Origin: Nymphaea colorata
Lineage: Eukaryota > Streptophyta > Magnoliopsida > Nymphaeales > Nymphaeaceae
Assembly (NCBI RefSeq): GCF_008831285.2
Contig: NC_045145.1
Location: forward strand, 11,780,802-11,844,801
DNA length: 64,000 bases
Reading direction: 5' to 3'
Below the pieces are notes generated by a model. The model was given only the letters and a program-made list of their open reading frames with translations. It was not told the origin of the DNA and ran no database searches. The translations under genes were made by a program, and so were the position numbers. The first letter of the stretch is position 1. Each line of letters opens with the position of its first letter. This document shows, in pieces, positions 53,590-64,000 of this stretch.

Positions 53590-55990
53590 TCGGTCCTGTC
53601 TGCAAGACTGAATTTGTGGGTAATGAAATGTCATCTCATCCTCATCTTCCCATGAAGTGCCTCCATCCGGTCCATCCCAAGCCAGTAAAATCTGCTTGAC
53701 TAACGCAACCCCTATTTGATTTTTTATGGTTTTAAGTATGTTTGAGGAACTTATTGTTCTTGGTATTCCATAATCTCTTGGAGTGGGTCTTCTATAAAGA
53801 GTTTTAGGTGGCTTACATGGAAGACTAGATGTACCCTTGATTCTCTTGGTGAACAAAATTTGTAGGTGGCTCTACTATTCTTCCTAATGATTTGATATAG
53901 GCCATAGAATCAAGATAAAAGAAATATGGTTGTATGAATAAGGTTTTTTTGTTTTCTAGGTAGCATTTTTAATACCCATGCTTATTCTTCAAACTTTCTT
54001 TGTTTTCTTTCCTTATTCTAATCTCGTTTCATTCTTTGTTATGCCCTCTCCAAATTATGCTTAGCAAGGCCAAAATCTCATCTCTATCCCTCAAAGCTTA
54101 TTTCCACCTCTGGTTCTAAGGTTGTTCCATGTTCATAGGCTGCAATGGAGGGTAGAGGATATCCATATAAGGTTACAAAAGGGGTTAATTGTATGGATTA
54201 TTGGAATTCGGTATTATAGGACCACTCTCCCTAAGATAGAAAATAACGCCATATATGAGGTCTCTCACTAGCAAAACATCTCAAATATGTCTCTAAAGTT
54301 CGGTTTAGGACTTCGGTTTCCCCATCAGATTGAGGATGATTAGGTGAAGTAAAATTGAGTTTGGTTTGGGCAAGTCTTATGTGTTCTTCCAAAACACACT
54401 TAGGAAAATTGTATCCCTATCACACACAACGGATTTGGGCATTCCATGAAGCTTTCCCACTTGATCTTGATAGGCTTCTACCGCTTTAGTTACGGTATAC
54501 TTCTTGAGTAAAGCTACAAAGTGTTTATATTCTGTAAGTCTATCAAACACCACCATTTTTACATTCATCCCATTTGATTTAGGGAGAGATTCTATAAAAT
54601 CCATTGATATGTCTCTTCATGGACCATTAGGAATGGGTAGAGGCATTAAGAATCCGAGCAGTTTTCCCTCACTACTTTGAAAGGTGGGCGGCTGTTTTTC
54701 ACTTGTCCCTTCATTCCATCCCAATGGAATACATCTTTTATTATTTTCATCATCTTATATCCTCCTTCAGAGCCTACCATCAGAATGTTATGAAAATGAT
54801 GTAGTAGATTGACTATTAGGCTAGAAGTCTCAAGGTATAATGTTGACTGGTTTGATTTCCTTCCCTTATATGTTCCTTAATAGATTGAAGTCTCTCATCA
54901 TTGTCCTGGTCTTGTTGTAGCTGTTCCCATAGGTTAGTAGTAAGAGTTGTGAGGTTATGTAAGCAGGATTTCCCTAACTAAGATAAAGAGTCTGTGGCAT
55001 GGTTTTAAGGTCCTTTCTTATATATTACTTCAAAATCATAACCAAGAAATTTAGCTAGCCATTTTGGCTATTGTGGTCTGTGCATGCCACAAAGTGATGC
55101 CCAAGTAGCTATGTTCATCCATTTCTTAAGGGCGGTCACAAAGACTAACTTTTCTTTTTCATTGAAAGGAAGCATGCTGGAGCTGTCAATGCCTTGCTTA
55201 AGTAAGCAATAGGGTGCCCATTTTAACAAGCATCAGTCTCAATGTCGAATGGTTTTGTGAGGTTGGCAGAACAAGCACGGAAGTACTTATGCTTCGTTAA
55301 GCTTCTCAAAGGCAAGACGAGCTTGGTCATTCCACAAGAATTGTCCATTCTTGAAGAGGTATGTCAAGGGCGTGGCAATATACCCAAACCCTTGATAAAC
55401 ATCCTAATCTGGTCAAGTCAATAAATCCTCTCAAGGCTTTGGGGTCATTGGGCAAGGGCCACACTTGGAAGGTCTCGGGCTTTTTGGCTTCAGCATTAAT
55501 TCTATCATCACACATGATATGACATAAATAACCAATCTCATGCTACCCAAAAATTGTACTTAGGCCTCTTTGCATAGAGTTGTTGTTGCCTCAAGGTGTC
55601 AAGCACAACCTGTGGATGATTGCCATACTCCTCAAGTGACCGACTATAGACTAGTACATCATCAAAGAAGACTAGGATGAATCTTCTCAAGTGTGGTCTA
55701 AACATGTCATTCATATAACTTTAAAATGTTTCTGGTGCATTTGTTCAACCCAAATGGCACGAAGAGAAATTCGTAGTGAACATCATGTATTCTAAAAGTT
55801 GTCTTTTCAATGTCCTCAATTGCCATTCTTATTTGGTGACAACCTGCCCTTAAGTCATGCTTTGAGTAGTACCTTGCCCTATGTAACTCATCAAGCAACT
55901 CATCTATTAAGAGTATTTGGTACCTATCCTTCACTGTTACATCATTTAAGGCTTTACAGTTTATGCCATTGTTTAGACAATACAACATTA
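53590..55990 (-). pseudogene. Ty3/gypsy pol remnant, minus strand, chromodomain-bearing
   Basis: Minus-strand order: reverse transcriptase from 55988 with TVKDRYQILLIDELLDELH, SKHDLRAGCHQIRMAIEDI and FLFVPFGLNKC (55745-55930); catalytic VFFDDVLVYS (about 55640-55670); PLPNDPKALRGFIDLT (55400-55450), which is the reverse transcriptase/RNase H connection; integrase core MDFIESLPKSNG, VFDRLTEYKHFVALLKKYT and HGMPKSVVCDRDTIFLSVFW (54377-54604), keeping the second Asp in CDRD; and a C-terminal chromodomain-like ILLAWDGPDGGTSWEDEDEM (53640-53700). Gag and protease are missing: similarity stops abruptly near 55990. Frame breaks are numerous. Confidence 0.85.
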
Positions 55991-56590
55991 GAAAACAACA
56001 AGATTTGAATATTGTGAAAGCACTTGAGTTGTCATTCAGAGATGCATGGTTGTTCTACATGAATGAGTTAAACTTGCAACACGACAACCGAGTCCTTATG
56101 CAGCACTGTTTAGACCAGTCGATTCCACAGCCACCTCAGCCCTACACGAGAAGAGAAAAGAACGAAACTGCTTTCAAGGCTAGAGTTGACAGACAATCGT
56201 TGTTTTAGAAAGAACTCCATAATTGGTCTCATTAGGGTGAGATGGCTTATGCTTACGACAGTGAGGGGTTTGCACCAGCATACTGCGAGCAGTATTGGGA
56301 AGTAGTGCTTCCTTGCAAACCTAAAAGCTATTTGATAGAGTTGTACCCTTGTTGATCACCATCTGCAGTAGTAGAAGATTGCCCAGCTCTATTACCATTC
56401 ACACATGGAGAAAATTGTTGGTGTCTCCAGATACACATCATGTCCTATCATCATCATCATCACCATTACCAATATCAACTCTATCGGAAGAGCATGCTCA
56501 GAGGAAGAACCCTAGCAAACAAGACCATGAGCATATTGGCAAGGAGATTCAGGGCAATGAGACATGAGCATGCAAAGACCATAGGCCAGT
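55991..56590 (+). other. Unrecognised coding-like stretch beside the truncated gypsy pol
   Basis: The plus strand is open at 55963-56206 and continues after a stop and a change of frame with coding-like residues (FRDAWLFYMNELNLQHDN, SIPQPPQPYTRREKNETAFK, GEMAYAYDSEGFAPAYCEQY). The residue mix is protein-like, not random, but I do not recognise a family. It may be a fragment of another mobile element joined to the gypsy fragment at about 55990. Confidence 0.35.
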
Positions 56591-57714
56591 GTAAACACCC
56601 TAATTTTTTTTTAAAAGACTACCTTATTTTACCCAAGCGCAAAACCCAAATTTAGACGCAAGATTCAAATCCAAGATCCAACTTTCAGGTCCAAATTAGA
56701 TCCGAAACCCAAATTCATATCCAAATCGAGCATTTCAGACCAAAATTCGAATCGCGTTCAAAACGACAAAATTTGAGCATCTCGCGTGCATGAACCTTCC
56801 CTTTGCTTTAAGAACTCATTTCTCATGCCAAAACATTTTCTAAACCCAAGTCACACGCTCGAACGAGTCGACAACCGACTAAACCAAAATCAGATTTGGA
56901 GCGAGTTCGGAGTCACTCAAAATGGAGTCGGCCACCCTTAAATAAGAAAATGAAATGCAAAATTATTCAATTGATCAAAGATTGTATGGAAGACACACAT
57001 GCAATCATCATACAATGATAAACATCCAACACTTTTGAAAGTCACCTTTATCATGCATATATTTAGAAAAGGAGAATAGGACCCTAATTGAATTGGATTT
57101 GATCAAATTGTTTCATATAAGGCATGCTAATATGCCTTAGCCAAAAGACTTGGTACGAGCATAAAATTTTTTATTTGGCAACTAAAAATAAGGTTTATCT
57201 ACTTCTTCTTGGACACTCATCGATATACCACAAGTTACCACTCATGGTACTAACGAGGGGGCTTTCCCGCCCAAGGTGTGGTCTAGTTGTAAAGCTTAGT
57301 CATGTGCTACCGCCTAAGACTAAGCCTGGCAACATGATGACCGGGACAAATAGGCATTGGAGAATTTTTGAAATATGAGAAATCATGCAAAATCGGTTGT
57401 CTCTAATGTAATGTGGCATAAGCTGATGATTAAAATAAGAAGAAGAAGAACAAACATTGTCTTCGAACAACTCTTAAATTGAGGAGGGTTGTATTTGATA
57501 CTAGATCTAGAGGGACATGATTAATCGTCCTCAATTAGTCTTATATGCAAGAGAGGAAACGTAATCATCAAGCAATGTAATGAAATGCTAATGAGGTCAA
57601 GACCAAAGAGGGGAACATGCTTTATCATCTACATTACATGAGATGTTCAAGTTTGTGAAATGCATCAATTATAATCATAACCAAACGATGATGGGTCCCA
57701 TCACGGTCGCCATC
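56591..57714 (+). repeat. Fragment of a third gypsy-like family: U3-like start
   Basis: Begins TGTAAACACCCTAATTTTTT, a common start of long plant gypsy LTRs. 56680-56740 (ATTAGATCCGAAACCCAAAT and following) is homologous to the reverse complement of 60645-60715 in the LTR at 57715-60775. The rest, with GGAGTCGGCCACCC (56924), has no assignment but is typical of untranslated gypsy sequence. Confidence 0.4.
57695..57711 (-). promoter_or_regulatory. Probable primer-binding site next to long LTR
   Basis: On the minus strand TGGCGACCGTGATGGGA follows the LTR end GCGAACA by three bases. TGGCGAC-type sites are used by several plant gypsy lineages. This orients the LTR at 57715-60775 as a 5' LTR on the minus strand. 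Confidence 0.45.
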
Positions 57715-58819
57715 TGTTCGCATTCCCAAAATTTTTGGTTGGCTTTGGAGTGCTCCAGAAAAATGAGTTTTGTTTGAAAATGATAAAGAAAGGGACTCGC
57801 CCGTCGGTACGAGGATCGATTGTTCTCGGCGCCTTTACCGGGGGTAATCAATCCAATGGCTATGTTTATTATTGATGCACTTCATTTTGGCTTAAACATA
57901 TTTTCTATATGTGGTATGGAAAAATATTAAAAGTTTGATGTTTCAAACTTTTTGAAAAGTTCTTGAAAAATTGCTTGAGAATGTGAAACATTTTAAGGAA
58001 AACTAGAGTTGGAAAATCTTTGTAGATATCATTTAGAAAGCTTGAGAAATCATTTTGAAGTCATTTTAGTGTTCTCTTAAGACTTTAAGTAGGTTTGAGA
58101 TTTTGCTCTAATTCGATTACCACCTAGTTAGAGCTCCATCTCATCTTGCTTAAGTTCTTTTACAGATGTGATTGTGCTCATTTGTGATATTGAATGGAAG
58201 TGAATGCATGGATGCATTGATCCTAAGATGAATGAAAGAAAAATGACTCATTCCCACCACAACATTCATCTAAGGCATTCCTACCATAATATACATTTAA
58301 GAATTTTGTTTTTATAGTTATCATATATAAGAAAGAAAAGTTTTTGAAAATGGATTGAGATTATAGGCCATCAAACATGAATCCAATATTGGGTCATTAC
58401 TTGAGTTGTGGTCTTAATGAAGTCGGTAAATGAAAATGATCTTGGAGAAGAAAAATGTCTAAAAGAATGCAAAAGATGAGATACTTGATTGTAAGAAAAA
58501 TTAGAGAAGGAGAAAGAGAAAGGGATCTTGAAAATCACAAAATCAAAGATTTAAAAAAAAGAAAGATATGCATTCATACACATATACACATATACATATA
58601 TATGTATATCTATATACATATAGATACATATATGTAAGTTTATGAAAATGAGGTTTGAATTTGAGTAGAGAAGGAAAATGAAGCTCTTAAAAGAAAGGAA
58701 GAAAGAGAGGGCGATAGAAAAGAAGCATATACATGTGTATATACTATCACATATACACATATATGAAAGATTGTAAAAACTTCATTGATTTGAATAAAGA
58801 GAGAGATTTTAGAGGAAAA

Positions 58820-58821
<2 letters not shown>

Positions 58822-58886
<65 letters not shown>
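58822..58886. repeat. (AT)n microsatellite
   Basis: About 65 bases of alternating A and T, followed 44 bases later by another run at 58930-58970. Ile/Tyr open frames here are artefacts. Confidence 0.95.
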
Positions 58887-58888
<2 letters not shown>

Positions 58889-58928
58889 AAATTTGTAGAT
58901 GAAGACATTTGGCTTAAAAAGAGACAAA

Positions 58929-58973
<45 letters not shown>

Positions 58974-60406
58974 TTCATATTGATACAAAAATTTATAAAA
59001 TGAAATATGTAAACATAGAGAGAGAATGACAAAAATCATCATGTGCACATACATGTATATACATGTATGTCTTTATGAGATTAAAGATAAATTAAAATAT
59101 CCGACTTCAACTTTGATGTAGGCCAGAGGGGAGCTTGGACTCATGCAAGAGTCTAAGCTAAGTCTTCAAAGCCATATTAAAATGTTTCTTTCAAAAATGT
59201 TTTGAAAAATATGATTTATATAAACATAGAATATTGTTATTCCATTGGTTGCAAATAAATATGTTTCTTCCACCATTGGATATGGAAGAAACTCAAACCA
59301 CACGATAAGGTGCTCATTAGGGTTCCTAATTGGATGATTAAAAAGAAACTAACGTGAAATGATATGAAAATGCACTTTAACATGTACAAATTCGTGAAGG
59401 TTCTTCTCAGGTTGGACAAGCCCCAATCTCAAAATTATATGAATAAAACAAAAGAATCCCAAACCATACTCCCATTCTCACCGTGCATTGACATATAAAT
59501 GAAAAATCAAATAACTATGTATGGATAATATGTGAGAGCTATCTCCTATGGCCATGGGGAAGTGAGGAAGAGAGAAAACTAGAGAAGCAAAATATAAATG
59601 AAAAATCAAGCAACTACGCATGGATAATATATAGGCAATATTCAAGGAAAGAAATAAAACATGATTCAATAATGAAATGAAATATTATCTCATCTTCTCA
59701 TGTTTTCGGTACACTTGAGCATAGCCTCTTGGCTCCAAAATAGAGTTGAGAACTATCTTTTATGGTCATGGGGAAATGAAAAAACGAGGAAAATAAAAAG
59801 AAGCAAAAGAACAACAAGAATGTATTGAAGAAATGAGATAACATGACTCAGACATGAAAATGAAAGATCATCTCATCTTCTCATGCTCCCGGTACACTTG
59901 AGCATAGCCTCTTGGCTCTAAAATAGAGTTGAGAGCTATCTCTTTTGGCCATAGGGAGAGGAAGAAGAAATGAAAGAAAATAAGAGAGAAATGAGAGGAT
60001 GATTATTACATACTTCTAAATGATAAAATGAATTAGGGAAAATGAAAAATCATGCTTGAAATAAACTTGAACTCACCTTGAATGAAGCTTCAAGATGATG
60101 AAGATGAGTCTTTCAAGGGACCTTTGGTGCTCCCTTGGAGAGTTGTAGCTAGGTCCAAATTAGAGAGAAATGGAAAGAGGAAGAGGGAGAGAGCGAGAGA
60201 GAGCTCAAGAAAAACCCTAAGTCTTCAAGTGAGAATACTCTAGGGTTTCTCCCAAGGGCCACTCTTACCCAATAGAGGGGGAAGTGAGTGGTATTTATAA
60301 AGATTTTGTAGCCAAAAACCCAAAATTTTAAATTTTTTTGAATGTCACATAATTTTGAATTATTTTGAAAAAGAAATGGTTTCAAAATGGGTATGATTGG
60401 CCATTA

Positions 60407-60507
<101 letters not shown>

Positions 60508-60921
60508 TGAGTTGAGCCTTTGTCCACCCAAAAAAACTAAAATTACCCTCTAAAAGGAGGTTTTTTGTCAAAAGAAATGGAAAATGGGTCTTGCCCACCA
60601 AAATGACCAAAATCGCCCTCTAAAAGGAGGTTCTTTGTCAAAAGGAGGGGCAAATAGGTATGAAATACTTGATTTGGATTTGAACTTGGGTTTTGGATCT
60701 AATTTGGATCCAAAGATGGCGTTTTGTGTGTTGCTAAAAGTGCGTAGTCTGTTGAAAGAATTTGGGGTGATTACAGCGCGCAACAATGCCCGGGTAGGGC
60801 CTGGAGCAATGCAAGCCCCCTCCCCCCTCCTTTTCTTTGCAAAAAAGACCCTTGGGGGTCAGTTTTCGAAAATTTTGGGTGGGCATAGCCCTGCCCATAC
60901 CTCAAAGAGGTATTTGCAGGG

Positions 60922-62529
60922 CTAGTGGCCAATCTCACTTAGTCAAAACCTATTTTTCTAAAAAATTTTGAAAATAATTCAAAATTATGTAAAATTTGAA
61001 TGAAAATGAGGTGAAATTTAAAAAAAAAAATCAAATTTTGAGTTTTGACTCCAAAATTCTCTGTAAATACCCCCACAATCCCCCCTCTTGGGAAAGAGTT
61101 GGCCCTTGGGAGAAACTTTAGTGTATTCTCACTTGAAGACTTAGAGTTTTTCTTGAGCTCTCTCTCTCTCTCCCTCTTCCTCTTTCCATTTCTCTCCAAC
61201 TTGGAGCAAGCTACAACTCTTCAAGGGAACACCAAAAATCTCTTGGAGGACTCATCTTCATCATCTTGGAGCTTCATTCAAGGTGAGTTCAAGATTATTT
61301 CAAGCATGGTTGTTCATTTTTCTTAAGTCATTTTTCATTTAGAGGTATGTAATCATCATCCCTTTCATTTCTCTCATATTTTCTTTTCTTTCTTCTTCAT
61401 CTCCCAATGGCCATACAAGATAGCTCTAAAAACTCTATTTTAGAGTAAAGAGACTATTCTTAAGTGCACCGAGAGCATGAGAATGAGAAGTGATATTTCA
61501 TTTTATGTTTAAACCATGTTATCTCATTTCTTAAATATAGTTTTTTTTTTTGTTTCTCCTATTTTTTCTCTTCCTCACTTCCCCATGGCCATATGAGATA
61601 ACTTTCAATCTTTATTCAAGAGTCAAGAGGCTATGCTCGAGTATACCGGGTGCATGAGAGGAGATGTTATTTCATTTTATGATTGCATCATGTCATAACT
61701 TTTCTTGAATGTAGTTTTGTTGTGATGCTTTTTCTTTCCTCTCTTCTTCATCTCTCCATGACTATATGAGATAACTCTCAATCTATATTCTAGAGTCAAG
61801 AGGCTATGCTCGAGTGCACCGTGAGCATGAAAAGATAAGATAATATTTCATTTGTAGTTGAAGCATCATCTCTCTCTTTTCTTGAATGTTGCTTTGTTTC
61901 AAGATATTACGCATAGTTATTTGATTTTTCTTATATATATGTGAATGCACCATGAGAATGAGAGTGTGACTTGAGATTCTCTCCTTATTATTGTGTTGAT
62001 TAATTTTGAGGTTGGGGCTTGTCCAACCCGGGAAGAACCTTCATGAATTTGTACGTGTTAAAGTGTATTTTCATGTCATTTCGTGTTAGTTTCCTTTTAA
62101 TCACCCGATTAAAAACCTTAATGAGCACTCTATCGTGTGGTTAGAGTTTCTTCCATACCCAACAGTAGAAGAAACATATCCCCTTGCAACTAATGAAATA
62201 ACTATGTTTTATGTTTATGTTTTCCAAAATACTTTCAAAGAATTCTTTCTAATATGGCTTTGGAGGCTTAGCTTAGCATGAGTCCAAGCTCCCATCTGGC
62301 CTATATCAAACTTGAAGTCGGATGTTTCAACTTATCTTTAATCTCATGAAGACACACATGTATATACATGTTATATACATATGTATGCACATGATGATTT
62401 TTATCATTCTCTCTCTATGTTTACATATTTCATTTTTTCGTATCAATATGAATGCATACATATACATGAATCTCCTACTTTCTCTCTCTTGAATCTTTTT
62501 CTCTCTTCAAGTCCAATGCCTTCATCGAC

Positions 62530-62618
<89 letters not shown>

Positions 62619-63672
62619 ATTTCCTTTCCTTTAAAATCTCTCTTTTTATTCAAGTCAATGTTATTTTTACAAGCTTCCACATATGTGTATATGTGATGAT
62701 ATATACACATGTATGTGCATCTTATCTATCTCCTTCTCTTTCTCCCTTTCTTTTGAAAGTTTCATTTTCTTTCTCTACTTAGATTCAAACATCATTTTCA
62801 TAAACTTACATATATGTATCTATATATATTAAATATACATGTATACATATGTATATGTATATGAATGCATATCTCTCTTTCTTTTAAATATTTGATTTTG
62901 TGATTTTCAAGATCTCTTTATCTCTCTCCTTCCCTATATTTTCTTATGATCAAGTATCTCATCTCTTGCATCCTTTTGGACATTTTTCTTCTCTAAGATC
63001 ATTTTCATTTACCGACTTCACTAAGACCACAACTTAAGTAATGACCTAATATTGGATTCATGCTTGATGGTCTACAATCTCAATCTAATTTCAAAATTTT
63101 TCTTTCTTTGTACAAATGTTTAAGTTAACTATAAAACAAAAAATTTACATGTATGTTATAATATGAATGCCTTAGATGAATGTTGTGATAGGAATGCTTC
63201 ATTCTCTTTTAATCATATAGAATCAATGCATTCATGCATTCACATTCACTTAATATCATAAATGAGCACAATCACATCTCTAAAAGAACTTAAGCAAGAT
63301 AAGATGGAGCTCTAAGTAGGTGGTAACCAAATTAGAGCAAAATCTCAGACCTACTTAAAGTCTTAAGAAAACACTTAAGTGATTTCAAAATGATTTCCAA
63401 ATGATATTTATAAAGATTTCTCAATTCTAGTTTTTCTCAAAATGTCTCACATTCTCTAGTGAATCTTCAAGAATCTTTTCAAAAGTTTGAAACATCAAAC
63501 TTTCAATATTTTTCTACACCGGTTATAGAATTAAAAATATGTTTAAGTGTAAAGGCACCGGGAACGGTCGATCCTTGTACCGACGGACGAGTCCCTTTCT
63601 TTCATATTTCAAAATAAAACCTCATTTTTTTGGAGCACTCCAAAAACCAAAGAAATTTTGGGGATGTGAACA
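60922..63672 (+). repeat. Second copy of the long gypsy-like LTR, plus strand, 5'-truncated
   Basis: Inverted homologue of 57715-60405. It reads on the plus strand from TGGCCAATCTCACTTAG to GGGATGTGAACA. A TATA-like CTGTAAATACC (61062-61072) is followed by a CT-rich leader and CAAGGTGAGTTCAAG (61279-61293). It lacks the first ~370 bases of the left copy. No primer-binding site follows, so it is a 3' or solo LTR. Divergence from the left copy is obvious throughout, so the pair is not a recent duplication. Confidence 0.6.
62533..62616. repeat. (AT)n microsatellite
   Basis: About 84 bases of TA repeat at the place corresponding to the runs at 58822-58970 in the inverted copy. Confidence 0.95.
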
Positions 63673-64000
63673 ACCAGCATCCTATCCTTGATGGGGAAGA
63701 CAAGTTGTTGGTAACAATAAACACATTGATTAGGCATATTGCCGTTTTGACTCGCAGAGAATTTGTAAAAAACAAAATGGCATGAACAAAATGACTAATA
63801 ATAAATGTATTTTATTACTAACGACTGTCTTTATTAGTGTGTTTATAATGTTTGTGTTAATGATGTGAAAGAAGGACCATGTGTCCATGGTGTGAGATAA
63901 GATAAAGCCTTCTTGATAATGGAAAAACCATATGTGAATGGATAATAAATGTTTATGAATGGTGTGAGATAATGAATGTCTTTTAATGGTGTGAGATAAT
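63673..64000. other. Window end with short tandem word
   Basis: The word ATGGTGTGAGATAA occurs three times (63887, 63959, 63986), the last two 27 bases apart. No gene is seen; the array may continue past the window. Confidence 0.5.

Noticed and set aside
58640-59032. Open frames with long Ile-Tyr runs (also 60365-60553 and 62381-62782)
   Set aside because: Translations of (AT)n microsatellites.

Overview
This is plant nuclear DNA, almost certainly from a flowering plant. It is AT-rich, has long (GA)n and (AT)n microsatellites, several decayed Ty1/copia and Ty3/gypsy retrotransposons, CACTA and hAT-like DNA transposons, one organelle-derived insertion, and only one protein gene that I can support with confidence. 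The species cannot be named from the sequence. No bacterial-type operon, CRISPR array or other prokaryotic system is present.

Layout. 1-3.2 kb: intergenic DNA with GA microsatellites and a 42-bp tandem repeat. 3.2-10.4 kb: two copies of one ~3-kb solo LTR in opposite orientation, at 3217-6434 and 7436-10389. The second has a perfect 5-bp target duplication. 6.85-20.8 kb: what looks like one long CACTA (En/Spm) transposon, starting with a CACTA terminus and subterminal repeats, carrying a broken TNP2-type transposase, and interrupted three times: by the second solo LTR, by a ~5.3-kb organelle insertion (11.38-16.68 kb) that splits the transposase reading frame, and by a TIR element with a long polypurine core (19.87-20.71 kb). 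The organelle insertion holds a plastid atpA fragment, a truncated plastid-type trnW-CCA, a perfect 104-bp inverted repeat and dozens of short palindromic repeats.

21.7-22.2 kb is a GC-richer island that could be a promoter or non-coding first exon. 23.9-35.2 kb holds a minus-strand copia remnant (gag at 27.9-28.9 kb, 5' LTR at 35.0-35.2 kb) split by a plus-strand copia element with both LTRs (29.48-34.73 kb).

35.7-47.1 kb is the gene: a seven-exon elongin A homologue on the plus strand, 232 codons, with all splice phases consistent. Intron 3 contains a copia scrap. Intron 6 (about 6.8 kb) contains a minus-strand copia element, which itself received two small hAT-like MITEs of one family, each with an 8-bp target duplication.

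47.8-48.9 kb: a second member of the polypurine-element family, with GC-rich cargo. 49.7-51.5 kb: a plus-strand Ty3/gypsy remnant. 51.5-56.0 kb: a minus-strand Ty3/gypsy remnant with a chromodomain-like end. 56.6-63.7 kb: LTRs of a third, long-LTR gypsy-like family, two of them head to head, forming a ~6-kb inverted repeat rich in (AT)n.

The most instructive features are the nesting order (a relative chronology of insertions), the new MITE family with an empty-site control inside the same element, the organelle insertion in a transposase frame, and an intact-looking gene that tolerates a nested 6.8-kb transposon pile in its last intron.
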